The notes: generated by a model from the letters alone, not told the origin. Numbered from the stretch's first letter, positions 8,085-17,413 are shown. The stretch: DNA of 35,764 nt from Spirochaetota bacterium (GCA_016285185.1 JAEEQG010000168.1:1-35764), one strand, 5' to 3'. Made by a program: numbers and translations.

Positions 8085-9617
8085 GTGAAAAAGCTGAAAG
8101 TTTTCTGTTCTGTAATATTTTTGTTCTTTCTCATAAACGCGGTTTTGTTCTGCACGGAAGAAAACTGGACTATGGCAGCTGTTCCTTTTACCGCAGGAAC
8201 TTCCGTTGATTCGCAGGAAGCGCTTGAACTTGCTGCCGAAACACTGCCACGGCTTTTGCTCGATTATCTTGAGGGCAGCGGAAACCGTGTTATGGAAGAC
8301 GATGAAATAAAGAACAGAGTTTTGTTTTCTCTTATGACCGAAAGGCAGGAACTGTTCAGCCAGCTTTCTTCGGAGCTGCGCAACAGGGATGCGATTATGT
8401 TCAATTCATCAACTTCAATCGAAAAACGAAAACAGAAAAAAGAATCTGTCGCCCGCATTGAGGAGCTGCAGAAAAAAATACGGACGAATCTTGCAAAAGC
8501 TACGGATCCGCTCGGAATTGACGAAACCGTAAAGAAAAAAGATTTGCCTGTCGGACAGAAAGTCGCCTATATCTCTCCTTTGAGACCAGGTGACAAACTC
8601 TCTCTTGTTACCTGGCGCAATGACAGTTCGCTTTTTTTTGACAAAAAAAATGAGGACGAAACTGAGTTTGACTATGAACAGCGTGTCGTAAACGCAGGAA
8701 TTTCTGCGCTGATTTCGGGTTCTGTTTCCGAAAGGGCAGGGTTTTTGCGCGCAACTGTTTCTTTGTCGGTTTATCCGGGTGGCGAAATTGCAGCAACTGT
8801 ATCTGATGTCGGTAGTCTTAGTGATTTGCCTTCTCTTGCGGAACTATTGGGTCAGGCTTTGTATCCTGCAGTTATAAACTCAAAGCCTGTCCGTCTGCGT
8901 TTTGAGATAAATCCGCCGGAAGCTGCAAAAGTCGCCAAAATCTATGTTGACGGCATAAGTATGATTTCGGATGATCAGGACTTGCAGAGTGGTGTGCATG
9001 ATATAACGATTGATGCTGCCGGCTTTAAGTCAAAAGAATTCTCCTATGATTTTTACGGCGAGGAAGAATTCTTGGTACGTGTAACAATGCGGGAGGATGA
9101 ACGAATGAAGGTCTTTCTTGATTCAACAACAACATCCTCCGGTCAGTTTTACTTGAACGCAATCCCTGTAGAAAATGCCGCCGAAGCTTCTTTGTCTTAT
9201 GGAACAGCTATCGGCGAATTTGAATCAGTGGAAGGTTATAACGATTATTTCCTTCTCGAGAACAATAATCCACAGCGTATGCAGGGACCGTTCCAGCTGC
9301 AGAAGATAAATGTCCGTGCATCTACAAGTGATATCTCTGCCGAGATTGAAAAAAGCAGAAAGACCATGTACAATTCCTACGCTGCACTTATGCTGTCGAT
9401 GCCATTGTTATTCTTTAGTAACGGAACGCAGATTGCGGCACAAAATGCTTATCTGTACGGTATGTCTGACGTAAAACGGAGTCAGAAGTGGATGCAGGTC
9501 CGGCAGTTTTCCAATGCTCTGAGCATAACGCTTGGACTCAACTTTGCTTTCCAGTTGGGACGCTATCTGCTGAAAGCAAACAGCATTCTTCCGCAGGAAA
9601 TTGTTGTCAGCGAATAA
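8085..9617 (+). CDS. Secreted protein with PEGA-like domain
   Basis: 510 residues from a GTG start nine bases after prfB. An N-terminal signal peptide (MKKLKVFCSVIFLFFLINAVLFC) makes it periplasmic or envelope-bound; Cys 23 might be lipidated but the lipobox (VLFC) is poor. Residues about 30-150 are helical and charged. About 280-340 (NPPEAAKVAKIYVDG.., SGVHDITIDAAGF) looks like a PEGA domain, a small beta domain found in surface proteins. The last 90 residues include two hydrophobic stretches (about 425-440 and 475-492), so the C-terminus may be membrane-associated. Not recognised beyond this. Confidence 0.75.
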   Translation: MKKLKVFCSVIFLFFLINAVLFCTEENWTMAAVPFTAGTSVDSQEALELAAETLPRLLLDYLEGSGNRVMEDDEIKNRVLFSLMTERQELFSQLSSELRNRDAIMFNSSTSIEKRKQKKESVARIEELQKKIRTNLAKATDPLGIDETVKKKDLPVGQKVAYISPLRPGDKLSLVTWRNDSSLFFDKKNEDETEFDYEQRVVNAGISALISGSVSERAGFLRATVSLSVYPGGEIAATVSDVGSLSDLPSLAELLGQALYPAVINSKPVRLRFEINPPEAAKVAKIYVDGISMISDDQDLQSGVHDITIDAAGFKSKEFSYDFYGEEEFLVRVTMREDERMKVFLDSTTTSSGQFYLNAIPVENAAEASLSYGTAIGEFESVEGYNDYFLLENNNPQRMQGPFQLQKINVRASTSDISAEIEKSRKTMYNSYAALMLSMPLLFFSNGTQIAAQNAYLYGMSDVKRSQKWMQVRQFSNALSITLGLNFAFQLGRYLLKANSILPQEIVVSE

Positions 9618-9646
9618 GGCTTTGCAGTTAAAAAAGAGGGTTTATC

Positions 9647-10513
9647 ATGAAAATGACATTTTCAGAAAAGCTAAAAAGTTTGTTCTCAAAAAATACAGTC
9701 CTTTCTTCATCTTTCTTTGAAGATTTTGCAGATACCCTTATAGAAGGCGATTTGGGCGCAAAAGATTCCTTTGAAATAACCGATTTGCTTGAACAGTCAT
9801 GCAAAAAAGAAAATATAACAGACCCGGACCTTGTTGTAAAACAGCTGAGAAAAATTCTCGAAGGCTGTGTTATGTCCGAAAAGCTTCAGCCGGAACAGGG
9901 CAAAACAAACATCTATCTTCTTCTCGGCGTTAATGGAGTCGGCAAGACCACGACAGCTGCAAAACTTGCACAGTACTATGCAAAAGATAACAATGTAGTA
10001 ATGGCTGCTGCCGACACGTTCAGAGCCGCCGCTATTGAACAGCTTAAATTCCATGGTGAAAAACTCGGAATCCGTGTTGTTGCTCACCAGCACAACAGCG
10101 ATCCGGGTGCTGTCGTCTTTGATGCGGCAGATGCAGTTACAGCAAAAGGCGGCGGACTTGTTATCGCCGATACGGCCGGACGCTTGCACAACAAAGAAAA
10201 CCTTGTACACGAACTGCAAAAAATAGACCGCATTGCGGAACAAAAAGCTTCGGAGGGCTGTTACAAAAAACTGCTTGTCGTGGATGCGACTACGGGGCAG
10301 AATGCGTTGCGTCAAGCTGAGGTTTTTGACGAAGCCATAGGTATAGATGCCGTTATTATGACAAAATATGATTCCACCGCAAAAGGCGGAATTGCTGTTT
10401 CAGTTGGCAAGGATTATGGCATACCTGTTGCTTTTGTCTGCTTTGGCGAGACATACAACGATATATCATTGTTTGATTCAGAGAGCTATTTGAATGAATT
10501 CCTCGGCATGTAA
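9647..10513 (+). CDS. ftsY: Signal recognition particle receptor FtsY
   Basis: SRP GTPase that docks ribosome-nascent chains with Ffh at the membrane and hands them to SecYEG. 288 residues: a short N domain (1-80) then the NG GTPase with G1 GVNGVGKTT (about 94-102), DTFRAAA, the G3 DTAGR, G4 TKYD and the closing GGI loop. The acidic A domain of the E. coli protein is absent; the protein begins directly with the helical N domain, as in many other bacteria. Its 3' end overlaps the next gene by 20 bases. The neighbours, secreted proteins and the Lol exporter, fit an export-centred operon. Confidence 0.95.
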   Translation: MKMTFSEKLKSLFSKNTVLSSSFFEDFADTLIEGDLGAKDSFEITDLLEQSCKKENITDPDLVVKQLRKILEGCVMSEKLQPEQGKTNIYLLLGVNGVGKTTTAAKLAQYYAKDNNVVMAAADTFRAAAIEQLKFHGEKLGIRVVAHQHNSDPGAVVFDAADAVTAKGGGLVIADTAGRLHNKENLVHELQKIDRIAEQKASEGCYKKLLVVDATTGQNALRQAEVFDEAIGIDAVIMTKYDSTAKGGIAVSVGKDYGIPVAFVCFGETYNDISLFDSESYLNEFLGM

Positions 10514-11252
10514 ACGATATTCAAGACTCATTTGTTTTTGCACCTTCTTTTGCCTGCTTAATGCTTTTTTATTTTGTGAAGAAAAAAACATTAAAACTGA
10601 TTCTTCAAAACAAATCAGATTGTATTCCACTGCCGAAGAAAATGCCGGTTTTTTCCATTCAAAAAACAGTATTGATTCTGTAGTTCACGGTGATGAAGAC
10701 CGCTTTGTTCATAAAAAATATGACAAAAACGGCAGAGTTATTGTAGAAAAAATATGGAAGTCGGGCGGCGGCGATTATTATCTTGATGAAAAAAGCACGT
10801 ACTCATACTCTTCTGACTCTGCGAGAGTTTCCAAAAAACAAATTTACCTGCTTGCGGATTCAAAGCTTATTGAGCAGGAATACAACAAAAGCGGACTTGT
10901 CTCTTCAGAATCCGCATATACGCTTGACGAAAACGGCAAAAAGGGCGAAGTCCTGTATGCGTATTCATGGAAGTATGATAACAAAAACCGGATTATAGAG
11001 GAATCCAGCCGTTCAGAGAAGGGCGTAACCCTCAAAACAGTCTACTCATTTACGACTAATGTATTTCCCGATGAAAAACAGTATATGGCTGGCGAACTGA
11101 TTTTCGAAAAAAAGTATACAAGCCCCGAAGTTTGCGAAGAAACCGTTTTTTTTGATGACGGCACAACAATTGTTACGCTTTTTGAATCAGGAGTAAAAAA
11201 GTCGGAAACCGTAAAGATTGGTGGCAAGGTTTTAAGGACAAAACAGTTTTGA
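10494..11252 (+). CDS. Secreted protein with YD/RHS-like short repeats
   Basis: 252 residues starting inside ftsY (20-base overlap). A hydrophobic signal (RLICFCTFFCLLNAFLFC) is followed by a beta-rich body with recurring aromatic-Asp motifs: KYDKNGRVIVEK, EYNKSGLVSSES, KYDNKNRIIEES. These resemble the YD strands of RHS-type or MORN-like repeats. The stop TGA (11250-11252) overlaps the TTG start of the following Lol permease, so translation is probably coupled. Because it is embedded between ftsY and the Lol genes, a role in envelope or lipoprotein handling is possible but not shown. Confidence 0.75.
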   Translation: MNSSACKRYSRLICFCTFFCLLNAFLFCEEKNIKTDSSKQIRLYSTAEENAGFFHSKNSIDSVVHGDEDRFVHKKYDKNGRVIVEKIWKSGGGDYYLDEKSTYSYSSDSARVSKKQIYLLADSKLIEQEYNKSGLVSSESAYTLDENGKKGEVLYAYSWKYDNKNRIIEESSRSEKGVTLKTVYSFTTNVFPDEKQYMAGELIFEKKYTSPEVCEETVFFDDGTTIVTLFESGVKKSETVKIGGKVLRTKQF

Positions 11253-12547
11253 AAAATCTTATAAAAAAGTTTAATTGGATATATTTTGTTTCGCGGCGGT
11301 TTTCAACAGTAGACAAAAAAGGACGTAGTGCCGTAACTTCTTTTCTGGCAGTTCTCGGTATAGCTTTCGGTGTTATGGCTCTTACAGTCATTGTATCCGT
11401 TATGAATGGCCTTCAGATGACCTATATAAACAGCATAATGGAAATAAGTTCCTATCACATCCGTGTTACACCCGAAACTCAGTTTGATGAAAATGCCTTT
11501 TTGAAAACAGTATCGCAAATCCCCGAAATCTCTGTAGTGCAGCGTTTTTATGAATCTCAGGCGTTGGTAGCCGGCAGACGCGGAAAACAGCAGGGCGCAC
11601 TGATACGTTCCGTATCGGACGACATAATGAAAACCGACGCAGGATTTGCAAAAGAGGTTTCAATTATAAACGGCGATTTTGACTTGACCGCCCCAAATTC
11701 CATTGTACTTGGTAGTTCTCTTGCTATTAATCTGGGTGTTGCACCCGGTGACAATGTTACACTGCTTGCCATGTCGGGAACTTCTGATGTGGAATTGATA
11801 GATGACTCAAGGGTTTTTACCGTTACGGGCGTTTTTTCCTGCGGCTATGCGGATATAAACTCAACATTTGCCTTTGTGTCAGATTCTGCAGAAAACAATA
11901 TCCTTGGTGCAAAACCAAAACCCATATACGGCATTAAGCTTAAAAACAGCAATCTTGATTCGCGTTTTATCGAAATACTTTCTGCAAAAGTACCTGATGC
12001 CGCGTTTGAGTCATGGCGCAGCTATAACCGTGCATTTTTCGGGGCGCTCCGCGTAGAAAAAAACATGCTGATGATGCTCATATTCATTATTTTTATTGTC
12101 GTTGGTGTAAATATTTTTAATGGAATGAGAAGACTGTGCTACGAACGGCGCGAGGAAATCTGTATTTTTTCGGCGGTGGGCGGAAAACGTACTGACATTA
12201 TGATGATTTTTACTATTCAGGGTGCTCTTACCGGCTTTTACGGATCCTTTGCGGGAACCGTACTTGGTTTGCTTTTGAGCGTAAATGTCAGCACAATTTT
12301 TATACTTATTTCAAAAATCTCGTATTATGTTCAGTATTTCTTTACTTCGCTGTTTGCTCCTGAGTCCGCGATTTACGTAAGACAGAATATGCTTTATATG
12401 ATATATGCTCAAATACCGGCGCAGATCAATTTTGTGGAATTGTTCGTTACCGCTTTGTTCGGCATACTTGCGTCACTGACTGCGTCGATGGTAGCAAGCA
12501 GAAGTATACTAAAACTTTCATGCGCGGAGGTTTTGCGGGATGAATGA
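11249..12547 (+). CDS. Lipoprotein-releasing ABC transporter permease (LolC/E family)
   Basis: 432 residues from a TTG start that overlaps the preceding stop. The N-terminal helix (about 28-50, SAVTSFLAVLGIAFGVMALT) is followed by a large MacB-type periplasmic domain (about 51-270) and three C-terminal FtsX-type helices (about 275-295, 325-350, 390-415), the LolC/LolE architecture. With the ATPase and a second permease next door it should form a LolCDE-type complex that extracts mature lipoproteins from the inner membrane. Whether it is the LolC-like or LolE-like subunit cannot be told here, so no symbol is given. Confidence 0.88.
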   Translation: MKNLIKKFNWIYFVSRRFSTVDKKGRSAVTSFLAVLGIAFGVMALTVIVSVMNGLQMTYINSIMEISSYHIRVTPETQFDENAFLKTVSQIPEISVVQRFYESQALVAGRRGKQQGALIRSVSDDIMKTDAGFAKEVSIINGDFDLTAPNSIVLGSSLAINLGVAPGDNVTLLAMSGTSDVELIDDSRVFTVTGVFSCGYADINSTFAFVSDSAENNILGAKPKPIYGIKLKNSNLDSRFIEILSAKVPDAAFESWRSYNRAFFGALRVEKNMLMMLIFIIFIVVGVNIFNGMRRLCYERREEICIFSAVGGKRTDIMMIFTIQGALTGFYGSFAGTVLGLLLSVNVSTIFILISKISYYVQYFFTSLFAPESAIYVRQNMLYMIYAQIPAQINFVELFVTALFGILASLTASMVASRSILKLSCAEVLRDE

Positions 12548-13220
12548 TTACACAGTAAAAATTACTGGTTTGGAAAAAATATATACAACAGAAATAGAAA
12601 AACTCCGTATTCTGAATAAGCTTGATTTGACTGTTCAATCCGGAACAAAAGTTGTTATAACAGGCGAGAGCGGTTGTGGCAAAAGTACGCTTTTGAACAT
12701 CATCGGTGGTCTGGATTTTGCTACCGGCGGACAGGTGGTCTGCGGTAAATACGAAATTACATCGTTAAAAGAGAACGAACTTGCTGAATACCGGTCTAAT
12801 TTTTTGGGTTTTATTTTTCAATTCCATTACCTGCTCAAAGATTTTACCGCACTCGAAAATGTTTTTATGCCGGCATACATGGCAGGCGCAAAAAAGGAAG
12901 AAGCCTTTGCCCGTGCCGAACAGCTGCTTGCCGATGTTGGACTTGAAAAACGCCTTAATCATCTCCCGTCTCAGCTTTCGGGCGGTGAACGCCAGAGAGT
13001 TGCCGTAGCGCGTTCTCTTATCAATGATCCGGAGCTAGTTCTTGCCGATGAGCCTACGGGTAATCTTGACCCGGAGAATGCGGCCAATGTTGGTAATATG
13101 CTTTTTTCGCTGGCGGACCGTTATAAAAAAACTCTTATACTTGTTACGCATGACAAAAACCTTGCAACCTGCGGTGATTGCGCCTATGAGCTTAAAAACG
13201 GAGTTTTGGTAAAGGCATGA
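12540..13220 (+). CDS. lolD: Lipoprotein-releasing system ATP-binding protein
   Basis: 226-residue ABC ATPase. Walker A GESGCGKST (about 41-49), Q-loop in FIFQFHYLL, signature LSGGERQRVAVARSL, Walker B VLADEPTGNLD and the switch His in LVTHD are all intact; FQFHYLLKDFTALENV is characteristic of the LolD/MacB subfamily. It overlaps the upstream permease by 8 bases and its stop overlaps the next ATG as ATGA. A GGAGG (12526-12530) lies nine bases before the start. It powers lipoprotein release together with the two flanking permeases. Confidence 0.93.
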   Translation: MNDYTVKITGLEKIYTTEIEKLRILNKLDLTVQSGTKVVITGESGCGKSTLLNIIGGLDFATGGQVVCGKYEITSLKENELAEYRSNFLGFIFQFHYLLKDFTALENVFMPAYMAGAKKEEAFARAEQLLADVGLEKRLNHLPSQLSGGERQRVAVARSLINDPELVLADEPTGNLDPENAANVGNMLFSLADRYKKTLILVTHDKNLATCGDCAYELKNGVLVKA

Positions 13221-14530
13221 CATTAAAATCTTCATTTCTTTATGCAATCCGTTTTTTTACCTCCAAAACAAGAGCCCGCAAAAATCTCCTCGCTTCTATG
13301 TTCTGTGTTGGATTGAGCATTATACCGATTATCGTTGTAATCATTGTTTCGGACAGTATGATAGACGGAATGACAGAAAGGATAATAGAACTTTCGTCTT
13401 TTCACATTCAGGCGATAGAATACCGGGCTGACACAGATTCTAAAAAAGAAATCGCGTTCCTCAAAGACACAGCCGAAAAAATAAAAACAGTTCCAGGTGT
13501 TAAAAATGCCTATGTTGAACGAAACGGAATGGTTCTTGTAACAGGAAAAAACGCCCGGAGCGGAGCAACTGTGAGGGCTGTTGAACCGGAGCTTTTATCG
13601 CAAAATCCGTCATTTTCAAAATTGTTCACGGTTCATCAGGGCACTTTGGAATTAAAAGCAAAAAGATCCGCCGTAATAGGGCAGGCACTGGCAAAGTCAA
13701 TCGGCGCAGGAGTAGGGGATTCTATCCGGCTGATAAGTGCCCGAACTCTGCCCGACGGTAAGATTGTTCCCAAAATAGCCACCTATACCGTAGAAGGCAT
13801 TTGTTCCTGCGGTTATCAGGAACTGGACGCTCTCTGGATTTTTGTACCGCTGGAAACAGGTTTTGATATTCTTGCAACAAGTGTCTCCCGGCTTTTTATC
13901 GGGATAGAGACAGAAGATGCATTTTCTTCGGATTTGTACGCCGTACAGAACAAAATCGCATCTATAACCGGCAAAGATTTTTCAGTTTATAACTGGGAAC
14001 AACTGAACGATTCAACATATACAAATTTTAGAACTTCAAAAGTGCTTTTAATTTTTGTAATGTTTTTGATTGTGCTGGTTGCATCCGTAAACATTTCTTC
14101 ATCGCTGGTAATGATAGTTATGGAACGCCGGCGCGAAACAGCAATACTAAAAAGTATGGGCGCTGACGGTCGCGGAATCCGCAACGCGTTTATTCTTACA
14201 GGCTTTTTTACAGGACTGGGCGGTGTAATTTGCGGCACCCCTTTGGGAATACTTTGCGGACTTAAAGTGAACGAAATAATACTGTTTATGGAAAAAACCG
14301 TTAATTTTGTCGTAAAATTCTTTTATGATATTACTTCTTCCTCAAAAGAGTTTATTCCGGTGCAGATACTTAATCCCGAGTATTATATGAGCCATATTCC
14401 GGTAAATATCCCCGCTGCGGAAATAGCCGCAGTAGCCTTGTGCACGGTGGTGCTTTCCGTGATTGTGTCGCTTATTCCCTCAATAAAAGCGGGCAAAGAA
14501 AAACCTCTTGAGATTATGCGCAAATCCTGA
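13217..14530 (+). CDS. Lipoprotein-releasing ABC transporter permease (LolC/E family), second copy
   Basis: 437 residues with the same four-helix layout as the first permease: helix about 28-50, a periplasmic domain to about 270, then three helices ending in VIVSLIPSIKAGKEKPLEIMRKS. The two permeases are clearly related but diverged (shared GICSCGY/GVFSCGY motifs), consistent with a heteromeric LolC-LolE pair rather than a recent duplication. The ATG overlaps the ATPase stop (ATGA). Last gene of the run that starts at 6652; no clear intrinsic terminator follows before avtA at 14569. Confidence 0.88.
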   Translation: MTLKSSFLYAIRFFTSKTRARKNLLASMFCVGLSIIPIIVVIIVSDSMIDGMTERIIELSSFHIQAIEYRADTDSKKEIAFLKDTAEKIKTVPGVKNAYVERNGMVLVTGKNARSGATVRAVEPELLSQNPSFSKLFTVHQGTLELKAKRSAVIGQALAKSIGAGVGDSIRLISARTLPDGKIVPKIATYTVEGICSCGYQELDALWIFVPLETGFDILATSVSRLFIGIETEDAFSSDLYAVQNKIASITGKDFSVYNWEQLNDSTYTNFRTSKVLLIFVMFLIVLVASVNISSSLVMIVMERRRETAILKSMGADGRGIRNAFILTGFFTGLGGVICGTPLGILCGLKVNEIILFMEKTVNFVVKFFYDITSSSKEFIPVQILNPEYYMSHIPVNIPAAEIAAVALCTVVLSVIVSLIPSIKAGKEKPLEIMRKS

Positions 14531-14568
14531 TACTTGCATATAGTTGATAAAAAAACTATCATTGCGGA

Positions 14569-15849
14569 ATGATATTCTCTGATTTTGGAACAAAACTTAA
14601 CACACATTCCGGCATCCTGCAGCTTATGGATGATTTGGGCAAACCGCTCCCAAAGGGAATCCCCTCATATCAGCTCGGCGGCGGCAATCCTGCAAGAATA
14701 AGTCAGGTTGAAAAAATCTACCGCGAAGAAATGGAAAAACTCCTTGCTCAAAAAGACGGTTTTGAAAACGCTGTTGCACGCTACGATGCACCTGTAGGAC
14801 GCATTAGTTTTATAGAAGTACTTACAGATTATCTTTCTGCCACATACAACTGGAAAATTACCGAAAAGAACATAGCCGTATCAAACGGCAGCCAGAGTGC
14901 TTTCTTTTACCTTTTCAATCTTTTTTCGGGAACGACGACCCAGAACGGAAAAAAGACAAAAAAGACGATTCTTTTTCCACTTGTCCCCGAATATGTAGGA
15001 TACGCCGACCAGGGTGTAGAAGAAGGCACATTTGTATCTGTCCCCGCGCGCTGCGAATATTATGATGATAATACATTCAAGTATTTTATAGATTTTCCCG
15101 CAGTTGAGGCTTACCTCGCCGAACATTCGGAAGTAGGCGCAATGTGCGTTTCACGGCCTACAAATCCCAGCGGCAATGTTCTGACCGATGTTGAGATAAA
15201 AAAGCTTTCATCTCTTGCCGAAAAATATCAAATTCCACTGATGGTAGACAATGCCTACGGACTGCCGTTTCCTAACATTGTGTTTACTGATGACGCAAAA
15301 CCGTATTGGGACAAAAACATAATACTCAGTATGAGTTTGTCAAAAATAGGACTACCCGCTCTGAGAACCGGCATCATAATCGCTGACGAAAGAATAATTA
15401 CAGCCATGTCCAACATAAATGCCATCGCGGCGCTTGCTTCCGGCAGTCTTGGACAAATACTGGCGGAACCCCTTGTAAAATCCGGTAAACTCGTTTCAAT
15501 GGGCAGAGATTTTGTACGTCCGTTTTACGAAAAAAAATCCAGACAGATGCAGGACTGGATTCATGAGGAATTCCATGCGCTGCCCTACGGTATACACAAA
15601 AGTGAAGGAGCCATATTCCTGTGGCTTTTGCTCAAAGACCTGAAAATCAGTACTCTGGAACTTTATTCCAAGTTAAAAGACCGCGGAGTCATAACCGTTC
15701 CGGGAGAATACTTTTTCTTTGGCCTCGGCGACCAGCCGCAGCATCCGCATTATGACAAGTGCCTGCGGCTGAATTATTCGCGGGACGAGAACGAAGTTCA
15801 CCAGGCGGTAAAAATAATCGCAGACGTATACCGGCAGAACATACGCTAA
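14569..15849 (+). CDS. avtA: Valine-pyruvate aminotransferase (AvtA-type, PLP-dependent)
   Basis: 426-residue fold-type I aminotransferase of the AvtA subgroup, close to the usual length of about 417. The N-terminus FGTKLNTHSGILQLMDDLG and QLGGGNPARI are typical of AvtA; the conserved Asn/Asp region (SRPTNPSGN, MVDNAYGLPFP) and the Schiff-base Lys in SMSLSKIGLPALRTG are present, as is the substrate-carboxylate Arg (CLRLNYS) near the C-terminus. It transfers amino groups between alanine and 2-ketoisovalerate or a similar keto acid. Monocistronic in appearance; a strong terminator follows. Confidence 0.88.
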   Translation: MIFSDFGTKLNTHSGILQLMDDLGKPLPKGIPSYQLGGGNPARISQVEKIYREEMEKLLAQKDGFENAVARYDAPVGRISFIEVLTDYLSATYNWKITEKNIAVSNGSQSAFFYLFNLFSGTTTQNGKKTKKTILFPLVPEYVGYADQGVEEGTFVSVPARCEYYDDNTFKYFIDFPAVEAYLAEHSEVGAMCVSRPTNPSGNVLTDVEIKKLSSLAEKYQIPLMVDNAYGLPFPNIVFTDDAKPYWDKNIILSMSLSKIGLPALRTGIIIADERIITAMSNINAIAALASGSLGQILAEPLVKSGKLVSMGRDFVRPFYEKKSRQMQDWIHEEFHALPYGIHKSEGAIFLWLLLKDLKISTLELYSKLKDRGVITVPGEYFFFGLGDQPQHPHYDKCLRLNYSRDENEVHQAVKIIADVYRQNIR

Positions 15850-15857
15850 AGGATAAT

Positions 15858-15897
15858 AAAAAAAAGCCCTGACACAATGCGTGTTCAGGGCTTTTTT
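15858..15897. terminator. Bidirectional intrinsic terminator between avtA and fba
   Basis: An A-run leads into AAGCCCTGA-CAC, a short loop, then GTG-T-TCAGGGCTT and a T-run. Stem about 12 bp with one bulged T. A-tract on one side and T-tract on the other allow it to work on both strands, for convergent avtA (plus) and fba (minus). Confidence 0.9.
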
Positions 15898-15915
15898 GCT
15901 TATATAAGCGTGCTA

Positions 15916-16914
15916 TTAAAGCTTGTTGTTAGAACCGAGTACGTTTACAATCTTGTGAATATACATCTTTTTCATGTTCTCACGTGCAGGCTTGAGATAC
16001 TGGCGCGGGTCAAAGTGATCAGGATGTTCTGCAAGGTACTGGCGGATAGCAGCTGTCATTGCAAGACGTGAGTCTGAGTCAATGTTGATTTTGCAAACTG
16101 CTGATTTTGAAGCTTCGCGGAGCTGTTCTTCAGGAATACCTACTGCATCAGGAAGTTTTCCGCCATACTTGTTGATTGTGTCAACTTCGTCCTGTGGAAC
16201 TGAAGAAGATCCGTGGAGAACAATCGGGAATCCAGGGAGCTTCTTTTCGATTGCATGAAGAACATCAAATGCCAACGGCGGTGGAACAAGCTTTCCTGTT
16301 TTAGGATCGCGTGTGCACTGTTCCGGCTTGAATTTGTATGCACCGTGTGAAGTACCGATTGAAATTGCAAGAGAATCGCAGCCTGAGCGGTTTGCAAAGT
16401 CAATAACTTCTTCAGGTTTTGTATAGTGAGAAACTTCAGAAGCAACTTCGTCTTCTACACCTGCGAGAACACCAAGTTCTGCTTCTACTGTAACATCGTA
16501 TTTGTGTGCGTAGTCTACAACTTTTTTTGTAAGAGCAATGTTTTCTTCATAAGGAAGAGAAGAACCGTCAATCATTACTGAGCTGAAGCCCATGTCGATA
16601 CAGTCCTTGCAAAGTTCAAAAGAATCACCGTGGTCAAGGTGAAGAACAATCTGTGGTTTTGCGCAGCCAAGTTCTTTTGCGTATTCAACAGCACCCTGAG
16701 CCATATAGCGGAGGATTGTTGCGTTAGCGTAGTTACGTGCGCCTTTTGAAACCTGCATGATAACAGGTGATTTTGTTTCTACTGCAGCCTGAACGATAGC
16801 CTGCATCTGTTCCATAGTGTTAAAGTTAAAAGCCGGAATTGCATATCCGCCTTTTACGGCTTTTGCAAACATTTCTTTTGTGTTTACAAGACCGAGTTCT
16901 TTATAGCTTGTCAT
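15916..16914 (-). CDS. fba: Class II fructose-bisphosphate aldolase
   Basis: 332-residue zinc aldolase that splits fructose-1,6-bisphosphate into DHAP and G3P (glycolysis/gluconeogenesis). Zinc and active-site motifs are all visible: HLDHGDS (about 95-101), VEAELG, GTSHGAYKF and VLHGSSSVP. The start has a good ribosome site, AAGGAG, five bases ahead of the ATG (16912-16914). The gene shows smoother, highly expressed-type codon use than its neighbours, as expected for a central glycolytic enzyme. Another glycolytic gene, tpiA, lies at the window end. Confidence 0.96.
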   Translation of the reverse strand: MTSYKELGLVNTKEMFAKAVKGGYAIPAFNFNTMEQMQAIVQAAVETKSPVIMQVSKGARNYANATILRYMAQGAVEYAKELGCAKPQIVLHLDHGDSFELCKDCIDMGFSSVMIDGSSLPYEENIALTKKVVDYAHKYDVTVEAELGVLAGVEDEVASEVSHYTKPEEVIDFANRSGCDSLAISIGTSHGAYKFKPEQCTRDPKTGKLVPPPLAFDVLHAIEKKLPGFPIVLHGSSSVPQDEVDTINKYGGKLPDAVGIPEEQLREASKSAVCKINIDSDSRLAMTAAIRQYLAEHPDHFDPRQYLKPARENMKKMYIHKIVNVLGSNNKL

Positions 16915-16993
16915 AATGACTCCTTAAAATTGTTATAAATAACGTAATCATACTATTGTGTTAGCAAAAAATAATCAATAGGATTTATATCTC

Positions 16994-17023
16994 TTGACAT
17001 TTTGGAATATTTTTTGCTAGTAT
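16994..17023 (+). promoter_or_regulatory. Promoter of the tRNA cluster
   Basis: TTGACA at 16994-16999, 18-base spacer, TAGTAT at 17018-17023 (the overlapping TATAAG at 17021-17026 is an alternative). It lies about 20 bases before tRNA-His, as expected for a short 5' leader removed by RNase P. Confidence 0.65.
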
Positions 17024-17041
17024 AAGCCTTGTTGAAAATAT

Positions 17042-17114
17042 GGTGCCTGTAGTTCAGGGGTAGAGCGCCAGATTGTGGATCTGGTTGTCGTGGGTTCAAA
17101 TCCCACCAGGCACC
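17042..17114 (+). tRNA. tRNA-His (GTG)
   Basis: Acceptor GTGCCTG (17043-17049) pairs with CAGGCAC (17107-17113). The extra G at 17042 opposite C73 (17114) is the G-1 peculiar to tRNA-His. Anticodon stem-loop CCAGA-TTGTGGA-TCTGG gives GTG. T-loop GTTCAAATC is standard. CCA is not encoded (CCG follows). Confidence 0.95.
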
Positions 17115-17154
17115 CGGATTAAACAATGTGTGTTTTGCAGACACTTGTAATTAT

Positions 17155-17228
17155 GCGCCTGTAGCTCAGTTGGATAGAGCAACGGACTTCGAATCCGTAG
17201 GTCGCACGTTCGAGCCGTGTCGGGCGCG
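17155..17228 (+). tRNA. tRNA-Arg (TCG)
   Basis: Acceptor GCGCCTG (17155-17161) pairs with CGGGCGC (17221-17227) with one G-U pair; discriminator G at 17228. Anticodon stem-loop ACGGA-CTTCGAA-TCCGT gives TCG. T-arm loop GTTCGAG is normal. CCA not encoded. Confidence 0.95.
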
Positions 17229-17251
17229 CATATTGTTTAACAACAAATCAC

Positions 17252-17324
17252 GGGCCATTAGCTCAGCTGGTAGAGCAACAGACTCTTAATCTGTGGGTCG
17301 CTGGTTCGAAGCCGGCATGGCTCA
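17252..17324 (+). tRNA. tRNA-Lys (CTT)
   Basis: Acceptor GGGCCAT (17252-17258) pairs with ATGGCTC (17317-17323) with one G-U pair; discriminator A at 17324. Anticodon stem-loop ACAGA-CTCTTAA-TCTGT gives CTT, the minor Lys isoacceptor reading AAG. CCA not encoded. Confidence 0.95.
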
Positions 17325-17325
17325 T

Positions 17326-17358
17326 AAAGGTTGAATCTTTCGGGGTTCAACCTTTTTT
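17326..17358 (+). terminator. Intrinsic terminator after the tRNA cluster
   Basis: AAAGGTTGAA (17326-17335), loop TCTTTCGGGG, TTCAACCTTT and a T-run to about 17358. A ten-bp stem directly behind tRNA-Lys. Confidence 0.9.
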
Positions 17359-17384
17359 TATTATGTACAACTCAAACCGAATAA

Positions 17385-17413
17385 TTGACAGATAAAAACC
17401 AAAATGTTAAAAT
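17385..17413 (+). promoter_or_regulatory. Sigma70-type promoter of the SurA/PpiD-like gene
   Basis: TTGACA at 17385-17390, 17-base spacer, TAAAAT at 17408-17413. Start of transcription about 17420, leaving a leader of about 40 bases with an AAAGGA ribosome site before the ATG at 17461. Confidence 0.75.

Noticed and set aside
14532-14566. Terminator after the lol operon (ATAGTT..AACTAT)
   Set aside because: Six-bp A/T stem without a T-run; too weak to call.
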